A stretch of DNA of 12,619 nucleotides. Source: UBA7359 sp964392105 (GTDB lineage: Bacteria > Pseudomonadota > Gammaproteobacteria > Eutrophobiales > Eutrophobiaceae). Location: positions 1-12,619 of the forward strand of contig CAYMPA010000088.1 in assembly GCA_964392105.1 (NCBI GenBank). Reading direction: 5' to 3'. A program made the translations under genes and the position numbers. Below the pieces are notes generated by a model that was not told the DNA's origin, ran no database searches, and saw nothing but the letters and a program-made list of their open reading frames with translations. The first letter of the stretch is position 1, and each line of letters starts with the position of its first letter. Positions 7,033 through 12,619 of this stretch are shown here, piece by piece.

Positions 7033-7354
7033 TAACCCGCATACTTCATAAAGGATTACTTCGGGCATCCTGCTCTACGCCCTTTCGGGCCAGCCTTCGG
7101 CTGTTCAAAATCGCTCCCGGCGATTTTGTCGGAATTTAGGGAAAATCTGGCTAAGCAAGTTGGATGATCGCCTGCAGTGTCATAGTTGTGACTATGGTTC
7201 AAGGGCGAACGTTCAAGATGCAACGCCAGATTTTTCATAAAACAGAATAGAACAAATTGTACCGATAAAAATAAGGCCAAAAACATCCATAACTGAATAA
7301 AACATAAATAATAATCTATCATTTGAAGTCCGCCTTCATGAAATATGCGGGTTT
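7033..7354. repeat. MITE-like intergenic element with terminal inverted repeats (leuA/udg junction)
   Basis: About 320 bp of non-coding DNA bounded by an imperfect inverted repeat. The left end (7033-7062) reads TAACCCGCATACTTCAT and the complement of the right end (7354-7325) reads AAACCCGCATATTTCAT; over 29 aligned positions 24 match. Inside lie GCCC/GGGC (7079-7090), CAGCC/GGCTG (7091-7103), AAAATCGC/GCGATTTT (7107-7127) and CATAGT/ACTATG (7181-7196). A 10-bp long-range stem AAAATCTGGC/GCCAGATTTT (7142-7151 with 7225-7234) encloses the last one. The right end contains the leuA stop codon and the left end is 6 bp upstream of the udg ATG. The stretch 7235-7320 is AT-rich with nothing recognisable. 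No transposase is present. Confidence 0.55.
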
Positions 7355-8891
7355 ATACCTGTTGTGGATGTTCCCGTTCGCCATGATCCAGTACTTTATT
7401 GAGTGCACTGATATAGGCCTTGGCAGAAGCGATAACAATATCAGTATCAGCACCCAGACCATTAACGATACGATCATCCTTATCGATACGAACGGTTACT
7501 TCACCTTGTGAATCCGTCCCATCGGTAATGTTATTTACTGAATACAATTGCAGGTTACAACCACTATCGACCATGCTTTCGATTGCCTTGAATGTCGCAT
7601 CGACAGGACCACTACCTTCAGCATTTGCATGCTTTTCTTTACCATCAATTGAAAGTGTGATCGCTGCCTTGGGTGTTTCACCTGTTTCTATACCCACCTT
7701 AAGAGAAACAAGTTTAATCCGTTCGTCTGCACTGTCCTGGATGGTATCACTGACCAGAGCCTGTAAATCATCATCGTAGATTTCGTGTTTTTTATCAGCG
7801 AGTTCCTTAAAGCGGGAAAAAGCTGCGTTTAAATCTTCTACTTTTTCAAATGTGATCCCTAATTCTTCCAAGCGTGCTCGAAATGCATTACGACCAGAGT
7901 GTTTTCCCAGAACCATACGGTTTGCATTCCAGCCCACATCTTCCGCACGCATGATTTCATAAGTCTCACGGCTTTTTAAAACGCCGTCTTGATGAATACC
8001 TGCTTCATGTGCAAAGGCATTTGCACCAACAATGGCCTTATTCGGTTGTACTGGAAATCCGGTAATCGTTGAAACAAGTCGTGAGCAATGCACAATCCGA
8101 CTGGTATCAAGATCAGTATCACAGGTAAATGCATCCTTACGCGTACGCACTGTCATAACGACTTCTTCAAGTGCAGCATTACCAGCACGCTCACCCAAAC
8201 CATTAATCGTGCATTCAACCTGTCGTGCACCATTCAAGACTGCCGCTAAGGAATTACCTACAGCCAGACCAAGGTCGTTATGACAATGTACTGAGAATAC
8301 GGCTTTGTCAGAGTTTGGTATATTCTTAATCAGGTTCCCGACCAATTCTCCAAAAAATTGCGGCAAATTATAACCTACCGTATCAGGGATATTGATCGTT
8401 GTTGCACCTGCATTAATGGCGGCCTCAATCACACGACATAGAAAATCAAATTCTGAACGTCCCGCATCTTCAGGTGAAAACTCAACATTGTCCGTATAAT
8501 TTCTGGCGCGCTTCACGGCATGAACAGCATGTTCAACGACTTGATCTGGTTCCATACGTAATTTTTCACGCATGTGTATTGGTGATGTAGCAAGAAAAGT
8601 ATGAATACGCGATGAATTGGCCGGTTTCAATGCCTCAGCAGCGTGATCAATATCCTTATCCAATGCCCTGGCCAGACCACAAACTGTACTATCTGTTACC
8701 AATTCAGCAACTGCCTTTACCGATTCAAAGTCACCCTGACTGGCGATTGGGAAACCGGCTTCAATAATATCGACACGCATTTTCTCCAGTGCCTTGGCAA
8801 TACGAAGTTTTTCATCCTTCGTCATTGAGGCACCTGGACTTTGCTCGCCATCACGCAAGGTTGTGTCAAATATAATTAATTTATCCTTCAT
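7353..8891 (-). CDS. leuA: 2-isopropylmalate synthase
   Basis: A 512-residue enzyme condensing acetyl-CoA with 2-oxoisovalerate, the first committed step of leucine synthesis. The TIM-barrel domain begins with IIFDTTLRDGEQSPGASM (metal ligand Asp14) and holds the HCHND motif (His202, His204) and NGLGERAGNAALEEVVM. A linker is followed by the C-terminal allosteric domain (about 390-500, with LVSLKVGIETGE and GDTDIVIAS-like GLGADTDIVIASAKAYISAL), which mediates leucine feedback inhibition in the family. Length is typical. The ATG is preceded at good distance by GGAG (complement of 8901-8904). It is separated from pssA by 254 bp, so it may have its own promoter. The stop codon lies in the terminal repeat of the downstream element. 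Confidence 0.97.
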   Translation of the reverse strand: MKDKLIIFDTTLRDGEQSPGASMTKDEKLRIAKALEKMRVDIIEAGFPIASQGDFESVKAVAELVTDSTVCGLARALDKDIDHAAEALKPANSSRIHTFLATSPIHMREKLRMEPDQVVEHAVHAVKRARNYTDNVEFSPEDAGRSEFDFLCRVIEAAINAGATTINIPDTVGYNLPQFFGELVGNLIKNIPNSDKAVFSVHCHNDLGLAVGNSLAAVLNGARQVECTINGLGERAGNAALEEVVMTVRTRKDAFTCDTDLDTSRIVHCSRLVSTITGFPVQPNKAIVGANAFAHEAGIHQDGVLKSRETYEIMRAEDVGWNANRMVLGKHSGRNAFRARLEELGITFEKVEDLNAAFSRFKELADKKHEIYDDDLQALVSDTIQDSADERIKLVSLKVGIETGETPKAAITLSIDGKEKHANAEGSGPVDATFKAIESMVDSGCNLQLYSVNNITDGTDSQGEVTVRIDKDDRIVNGLGADTDIVIASAKAYISALNKVLDHGEREHPQQV

Positions 8892-8911
8892 TATTCTCTA
8901 CTCCGGTACTC

Positions 8912-8941
8912 TTGCTCATACTATGTTGATAGGCTGAGCAA
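8912..8941 (-). promoter_or_regulatory. Dyad in the leuA leader, possible operator or 5' UTR hairpin
   Basis: A perfect 7-bp inverted repeat, TTGCTCA (8912-8918) and TGAGCAA (8935-8941), encloses a second short stem CTAT/ATAG with loop GTTG (8921-8932). The dyad starts 20 bp upstream of the leuA ATG, outside the ribosome binding site. A weak promoter-like pair on the minus strand (TTGTGT, 17 bp, TAGTAT) overlaps it, so it could be an operator, or a leader hairpin if transcription starts further upstream. No U-tract follows, so it is not an obvious attenuator terminator. Confidence 0.35.
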
Positions 8942-8955
8942 CACAAATTGATTGG

Positions 8956-9018
8956 TGCGTTAAAAACGCAATACCATAAATACTAATTGTGAAATAAGAT
9001 TATTTGCCCTTCAGGGCA
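8956..9018. other. Two small hairpins in the pssA-leuA spacer
   Basis: The 254-bp spacer between pssA and leuA contains TGCGTT/AACGCA with a 3-nt loop (8956-8970) and TGCCC/GGGCA with loop TTCA (9005-9018). Read on the transcribed strand neither is followed by a T-run, so they are at best weak terminators for pssA. I see no gene or promoter I can support in the rest of the spacer. Confidence 0.4.
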
Positions 9019-9145
9019 GTAGAAGAAGTGACAGGCGAAACAATCCAGACTGCGCTGAACGGAAGCAAGAATATACAACATTAATTGATCGATAATTCGA
9101 GCACATATCGGAAATATAACGTTATTCAAATAAAATTCAAGTATT

Positions 9146-9883
9146 TCATGTCTCAGTCGTCTTTCTAGCTTCTCGATGCTTGCGTAACAAAACCAATGTG
9201 AAAATAGGGCCAGACACCGCATAGATAGTTGCCAGTAAAAATAAGACCAATGGTGGTTCTATAGCGATTAAGACAAATACCGGGACGACTATCAAGACCG
9301 CCATAAAAGGTACTCGTCCCTTGAGATCAAATTGCTTGAAACTGTGATATCTAATATTACTAACCATCAATATACCGACGAGAATAGTAACCGGAAAACA
9401 AAAGACTAAAACAGTTGTGCCGTCAATTAATCCATAATTACTACCAAACCAAATCATTCCTGCCAAAACTGCTGCCGCTGCTGGACTCGGCAAACCCTGA
9501 AAAAAATGTTTTTCTAAACTGGTTGCCTGGGTATTAAAGCGGGCAAGCCTCAAAGCGGTAGAAGCTGTGTAAACAAATGCGGCCAACCAACCTAATTTAC
9601 CCATTCCAAATAATGCCCATTGATGCATAACCAGTGCAGGTGCCAAACCAAATGAAACCATATCGGACAAACTATCGTATTGCATTCCAAAATCACTTTG
9701 AGTATTGGTTAAACGCGCAATACGTCCATCCATACCATCCAGTACCATGGCAACAAAGATTGCAATTGCAGCAGGTTCAAACTGCTTATTCATAGCCGCA
9801 ACGATAGAATAGAAGCCCGCAAACAACGCAGCTGTAGTAAACAGGTTGGGTAATAAATAAATTCCACGTCTACGTTTATTCAC
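9146..9883 (-). CDS. pssA: CDP-diacylglycerol--serine O-phosphatidyltransferase
   Basis: A 245-residue integral membrane enzyme that joins CDP-diacylglycerol and serine to give phosphatidylserine, the precursor of phosphatidylethanolamine. The complete CDP-alcohol phosphotransferase signature D-G-x-D-G-x2-A-R-x8-G-x3-D-x3-D is present at residues 49-74 (LDGMDGRIARLTNTQSDFG, then MQYDSLSD). Multiple hydrophobic segments follow (about 14-32, 91-111, 132-150, 160-178, 195-236). This is the membrane-embedded, Bacillus-like type, not the E. coli phospholipase D-like type. The start is GTG at 9883, supported by AAGG 6 bp upstream. The C-terminal tail is basic (RKHREARKTTET). A 269-bp spacer with hairpins separates it from the Psd-family gene upstream. 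Confidence 0.94.
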   Translation of the reverse strand: MNKRRRGIYLLPNLFTTAALFAGFYSIVAAMNKQFEPAAIAIFVAMVLDGMDGRIARLTNTQSDFGMQYDSLSDMVSFGLAPALVMHQWALFGMGKLGWLAAFVYTASTALRLARFNTQATSLEKHFFQGLPSPAAAAVLAGMIWFGSNYGLIDGTTVLVFCFPVTILVGILMVSNIRYHSFKQFDLKGRVPFMAVLIVVPVFVLIAIEPPLVLFLLATIYAVSGPIFTLVLLRKHREARKTTET

Positions 9884-9924
9884 GTTGCCTTAATCTCATG
9901 TAATTATGTCGGTACTATTGAATC

Positions 9925-9999
9925 TCCCTGTGCTTACACACAGGGAATCATCCCGGCAATGCCGGAATACGCAACGCTCAGTCAGCGTCGGCAATGCCG
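9925..9999. repeat. Cluster of GC-rich stem-loops in the psd-pssA spacer
   Basis: The 269-bp spacer 9884-10152 holds TCCCTGTG/CACAGGGA with a 6-nt loop (9925-9946), CCGGC/GCCGG with loop AAT (9953-9965) and CGGC/GCCG with the same loop AAT (9989-9999). The last two share the 11-mer CGGCAATGCCG, 35 bp apart. Further right CTCC/GGAG with loop TGTG (10088-10099) resembles the cores of REP elements. The region is richer in GC than the genes beside it. No gene is supported here; it looks like debris of an interspersed palindromic repeat, and the first stem could also slow transcription between the two genes. Confidence 0.5.
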
Positions 10000-10152
10000 C
10001 CACTTTCTTCACGAGCGGCCCGCACGATACCGTACGAGCATCGCGTTCATACTCCATGCTAACGCACGTGATTATATTCTGCGATAGCTCCTGTGGGAGT
10101 GTACCTTTGTAAAGAGTTTTCTTAAAGAAAGGAGTGTGTTATTTGACAACTT

Positions 10153-10815
10153 TCAGAAATTCTTGTTGTCCTGAATAACACTTGCAGCCGCAGAGTGAAT
10201 GAGTTGTGCCAGGACTGTACTACCAGATTTAACATATTGACCAACTTCTACCTGTACTTTTGATTCAACCGGTATAAAAACATCAATACGACCACCAAAG
10301 TAAAGATAACCACAGCGTTGTCCCTGTCCTGCCCGTTCACCTGAATGCAGGTACACGTGAAAACGGCGAATAATATCTCTTAACCTGATAGCTGTTACGA
10401 CATTGTCACCTTCATCTGATTTAATATAAAAATCAAAATGACGACATGATTCATTTTCATCTGAATCGGAACACCATTGTTCAATGACCTTTCCTTCAAT
10501 TGGACTACGCAATGAATAAATATCATGGATACGCATTGTAATCTGGATACGTATCGCTTTGGAATGTAAACGTATCTCTTCAGCTTCTTCGACCAGTGTA
10601 ACAACACCGTGAACCGGACTGACGACAGCTAATGGTTGTGAAGGTATTACCCGGATTGGATCACGAAAGAGATAAGTAGTAATAAAAAGGATCGTCAGTG
10701 TAAAAATAAATGCAGCCGGTCCGGAAAGAAATTGCGCAAGCACGGTCAACCCGACCAAGATAAACAAGATTGGCCAAGCTTCCCGTGCAATTAATGGATA
10801 ACGATTACTTGGCAT
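10153..10815 (-). CDS. Phosphatidylserine decarboxylase-family protein, probably catalytically degenerate
   Basis: A 220-residue protein of the short (type II) Psd family, which normally decarboxylates phosphatidylserine at the membrane after cutting itself to make a pyruvoyl group. The family shape is intact: YPLIAREAWPILF, two hydrophobic stretches (about 14-30 and 33-50), FRDPIRVIP, a C-terminal GERAGQGQRCGYLYFGGRID and STVLAQL. The catalytic points differ from the family. The usual P-A-D-G is P-V-H-G (His69 for Asp), the N-V-H-x-x-R-x-P stretch is D-I-Y-S-L-R-S-P (Tyr100 for His), and the F-G-S processing site is F-G-G (Gly175 for Ser). Position next to pssA is the normal place for psd. 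The ATG has no Shine-Dalgarno sequence. No frameshift is seen, so it is maintained as an open frame, perhaps with a non-catalytic role. Confidence 0.85.
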   Translation of the reverse strand: MPSNRYPLIAREAWPILFILVGLTVLAQFLSGPAAFIFTLTILFITTYLFRDPIRVIPSQPLAVVSPVHGVVTLVEEAEEIRLHSKAIRIQITMRIHDIYSLRSPIEGKVIEQWCSDSDENESCRHFDFYIKSDEGDNVVTAIRLRDIIRRFHVYLHSGERAGQGQRCGYLYFGGRIDVFIPVESKVQVEVGQYVKSGSTVLAQLIHSAAASVIQDNKNF

Positions 10816-10825
10816 GACTTGATAA

Positions 10826-10908
10826 TGTGAAGAGTGAAAAGTGCAAAGAGAGATGTATTGTTATTCGCTTTTTATTTACTTTTCACGTTTCACATTTAAC
10901 CTTTCACG
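10826..10908. repeat. Inverted heptad-periodic repeat in the ilvC-psd spacer
   Basis: Most of the 96-bp spacer is two degenerate 7-bp arrays facing each other. Left: GTGAAGA, GTGAAAA, GTGCAAA, GAGAGAT (10827-10854). Right: TTTCACG, TTTCACA, TTTAACC, TTTCACG (10881-10908). They are complementary: 10826-10842 pairs with 10878-10894 at 15 of 17 positions around a 35-nt loop. Read on the transcribed strand this would form a long hairpin just after ilvC and 10 bp before the psd start, so it could attenuate or process the message. Confidence 0.6.
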
Positions 10909-10911
10909 CTA

Positions 10912-11928
10912 TTAATTTTTTTCCTGGTCGACCAATTTATTATCTTTAATCCAGGGCATCATTGAGCGTAACTTCTCTCCAACAATTTCAATTCCATGTT
11001 CACGACTTATTCGACGTTTTGCTTTTAATACTGCGGCACCACTCTGGTTTTCAAGAATAAACTCTTTTGCAAATTCCCCATTCTGAATCTCGGAAAGAAT
11101 CTTTTTCATTTCACGTTTTGTCTCATCAGTAATTACTCTAGGACCACGGGTGAAATCACCGTATTCAGCTGTATTCGAGATTGAGTAACGCATATTTGCT
11201 ATGCCACCTTCATAGATAAGGTCAACGATCAACTTGGTTTCGTGTAAACATTCGAAGTATGCCATTTCTGGTGCATAACCCGCTTCAACCAGGGTTTCAA
11301 AACCGGCCTGAATTAAAGCAGTAATACCACCACAAAGAACAGCTTGTTCACCAAACAGATCAGTTTCGGTTTCTTCCTTGAATGTAGTTTCAATAATACC
11401 AGCTCGTCCACCACCATTCGCTGAGGCATATGACAGGGAAAGTTCCTTTGCCTGACCAGAAGCATCTTGAAATACAGCTATCAAGGAGGGTACACCACCA
11501 CCGCCAGTATAGGTCGCACGAACCAGGTGACCCGGGCCTTTTGGTGCAATCATGATCACATCGAGATCTGCACGAGGAACGATCTGTTGAAAATGAATAT
11601 TAAAACCATGTGCAAAAGCGAGAGCAGTACTTTGTTTGATATTGGGTTCAATTTCATTTTTATATAAAACTGATTGATGTTCATCTGGTGCGAGTACCAT
11701 TACCACATCGGAACTGGCCACCGCATCGGCAATTGACTTCACATTTAGTCCTGCTGCTTCTGCCTTTGCAGCGGATGCTGAACCTTCACGCAAACCAACA
11801 CAAACATTAACGCCTGAATCCTTAAGGTTATTCGCATGCGCATGTCCCTGAGAACCATATCCGATTATGGCAACCTGTTTGCCCTGAATTAAAGATAAGT
11901 CTGCGTCTTTATCGTAGTAAATTTTCAT
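10912..11928 (-). CDS. ilvC: Ketol-acid reductoisomerase (class I, NADPH)
   Basis: A 338-residue enzyme converting acetolactate or acetohydroxybutyrate to the dihydroxy acids of valine and isoleucine synthesis. The Rossmann domain carries VAIIGYGSQGHAHANNLKDS (glycine loop 23-28), then GLREGSASAAKAEAAGL whose Arg and two Ser are expected for NADPH. The APKGPGHLVRATYTGGGGVP segment and the Mg-binding ETTFKEETETDLFGEQAVLC lie in the order expected, and the knotted C-terminal domain includes ECLHETKLIVDLIYEGGI and MRYSISNTAEYGD. Length is that of class I (short) enzymes. It lies 29 bp after ilvH. The ATG is preceded by GAGAG. It is probably transcribed with ilvI and ilvH. Confidence 0.98.
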   Translation of the reverse strand: MKIYYDKDADLSLIQGKQVAIIGYGSQGHAHANNLKDSGVNVCVGLREGSASAAKAEAAGLNVKSIADAVASSDVVMVLAPDEHQSVLYKNEIEPNIKQSTALAFAHGFNIHFQQIVPRADLDVIMIAPKGPGHLVRATYTGGGGVPSLIAVFQDASGQAKELSLSYASANGGGRAGIIETTFKEETETDLFGEQAVLCGGITALIQAGFETLVEAGYAPEMAYFECLHETKLIVDLIYEGGIANMRYSISNTAEYGDFTRGPRVITDETKREMKKILSEIQNGEFAKEFILENQSGAAVLKAKRRISREHGIEIVGEKLRSMMPWIKDNKLVDQEKN

Positions 11929-11957
11929 AACTTGCTCTCGTAAAAAAAATAATATTG

Positions 11958-12449
11958 TTAGGATTGAATGGCTTTATCGCCACGTGATATGCCAGATACT
12001 CCAGAACGTACAACCTCGAGGATCAAACTATCATCCAGTGCTTCTATAAAGGCATCCAGTTTTTCACCTGTACCGGTCATCTCGATTGTGTATGTATTTT
12101 CAGTAACGTCGATAATGCGACCACGAAAAATGTCAACCATGCGTTTTATTTCATCACGGTCATTTCTTTGCGCCGTAACTTTAATCAACATCAATTCACG
12201 TTCAATATGACGATACTCATTAAGATTGACCACTTTGATAACATCAACCAGTTTATTTAGTTGTTTGGTTATCTGCTCAATAATGGCATCTGAGCCACTG
12301 GTAACCAGTGTCATTCGAGATACTGTCGGGTCTTCAGTTGGTGCAACTGTCAATGATTCAATATTAAACGCGCGTGCAGAGAACAAACCCGAAACCCGCG
12401 ATAAAGCCCCGGATTCATTTTCCATAAGTAATGAAAGTATGTGACGCAT
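11958..12449 (-). CDS. ilvH: Acetolactate synthase small (regulatory) subunit
   Basis: A 163-residue regulatory subunit that activates acetolactate synthase and confers valine inhibition. The N-terminal ACT domain (1 to about 76) begins MRHILSLLMENESGALSRVS and includes SARAFNIESLTVAPTEDP. Asn11, Gly14 and Asn29, which in E. coli IlvH are needed for valine sensitivity, are all present, so feedback control is probably intact. The C-terminal domain (about 80-160) has the usual ELMLIKV and FRGRIIDVTENTYTIEMTG segments. The start is 2 bp after the ilvI stop, with an AAGGGA ribosome binding site within the ilvI end. Length matches the E. coli protein. Confidence 0.97.
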   Translation of the reverse strand: MRHILSLLMENESGALSRVSGLFSARAFNIESLTVAPTEDPTVSRMTLVTSGSDAIIEQITKQLNKLVDVIKVVNLNEYRHIERELMLIKVTAQRNDRDEIKRMVDIFRGRIIDVTENTYTIEMTGTGEKLDAFIEALDDSLILEVVRSGVSGISRGDKAIQS

Positions 12450-12451
12450 GA

Positions 12452-12619
12452 TTAGGCGAGTTCCCTTTCTGGTGACAAATGCATTTCATGATGCCCTTTC
12501 CCAGAAGCAATCATTGGATAAACATTTTCAGTCTGATCAGTAATAAAATCCATCATTACTGTGCGATCTTTCATGGCCAGTGCCTCTTTTAGAGCATCTT
12601 CTACATCACTGGTCTTTTC
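12452..12619 (-). CDS. ilvI: Acetolactate synthase large (catalytic) subunit, C-terminal end
   Basis: The last 55 residues of a gene running off the right edge: EKTSDVEDALKEALAMKDRT, VMMDFITDQTENVYPMIASG and KGHHEMHLSPERELA. This matches the C-terminus of the ThDP-dependent acetolactate synthase large subunit (V-D-x-x-T-D-x-x-E-N-V-Y-P-M-x-x-x-G). The enzyme condenses two pyruvates, or pyruvate with 2-oxobutyrate, to start valine, leucine and isoleucine synthesis. The ilvI versus ilvB name is chosen from the pairing with ilvH and is not decidable from this end. The stop is TAA at 12454-12452. Confidence 0.92.
   Translation of the reverse strand, partial: EKTSDVEDALKEALAMKDRTVMMDFITDQTENVYPMIASGKGHHEMHLSPERELA

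Noticed and set aside
7142..7234. A tRNA or tRNA-like gene suggested by the enclosed stem and the GGTTC motif
   Set aside because: The outer stem is 10 bp with a bulge, there is no anticodon arm of proper size, no conserved D-loop or T-loop bases and no CCA-like end.
7056..7322. An 88-codon minus-strand frame starting 31 bp after leuA, with a hydrophobic N-terminus that looks like a membrane segment
   Set aside because: It lies wholly within the inverted-repeat-bounded element, its C-terminal two thirds are translated hairpins, and the hydrophobic part can be explained by T-rich DNA. No ribosome binding site or family resemblance.
9906..10112. A 68-codon plus-strand frame in the psd-pssA spacer
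   Set aside because: It runs against all neighbouring genes, covers the stem-loop cluster and has no ribosome binding site or domain.
10145..10170. GACAAC/GTTGTC stem over the end of the psd-like gene as a terminator
   Set aside because: The 6-bp stem has a 14-nt loop and no U-tract follows on the transcribed strand.
11929..11957. T-run between ilvH and ilvC as a transcription terminator
   Set aside because: The eight-T run on the transcribed strand is not preceded by a GC-rich stem, and the genes belong to a classical operon.

Overview
The window is a low-to-moderate GC (roughly 40% by eye) chromosomal segment of a gammaproteobacterium-like genome, probably from a draft or metagenome assembly because it holds a 100-base N gap. 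The support is protein-level: RlmD with its Fe-S cysteines, CysM, RimI, a family-4 uracil-DNA glycosylase, and the order ilvI-ilvH-ilvC-psd-pssA-leuA known from beta- and gammaproteobacteria. I cannot name a genus. Every supported gene is on the minus strand, so transcription runs from high to low coordinates.

Right part (12619 to 7353): the end of ilvI, then ilvH, ilvC, a Psd-family gene, pssA and leuA. This combines branched-chain amino acid synthesis (acetolactate synthase, ketol-acid reductoisomerase, isopropylmalate synthase) with the phosphatidylserine/phosphatidylethanolamine branch of lipid synthesis. The Psd-family protein is the oddest gene here: the residues expected for self-cleavage and catalysis are replaced at three separate sites (Asp to His, His to Tyr, Ser to Gly), so it is probably not a working pyruvoyl decarboxylase.

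Middle part (7352 to 3731): a udg-rimI-cysM-exonuclease run for DNA repair, S18 acetylation, cysteine synthesis and a PolB-type 3'-5' exonuclease. Two intergenic elements of about 320 and 370 bp, each bounded by imperfect terminal inverted repeats and full of small hairpins, sit in the leuA/udg and udg/rimI junctions. Their ends supply or abut the neighbouring stop and start codons, and they share a core in opposite orientations.

Left part (3712 to 1): a heptamer tandem array (TTTAGGG and TTTAGAG units) interrupted by the N gap, then rlmD, a lipoprotein solute-binding protein overlapping it by 4 bp, an L,D-transpeptidase-fold protein without a signal peptide, and the start of a truncated haemoglobin. 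These four genes are tightly spaced or overlapping and probably co-transcribed.

I did not find phage, CRISPR, tRNA, rRNA or transposase genes. The unusual material is the degenerate Psd, the repeat families and the assembly break at the heptamer array.
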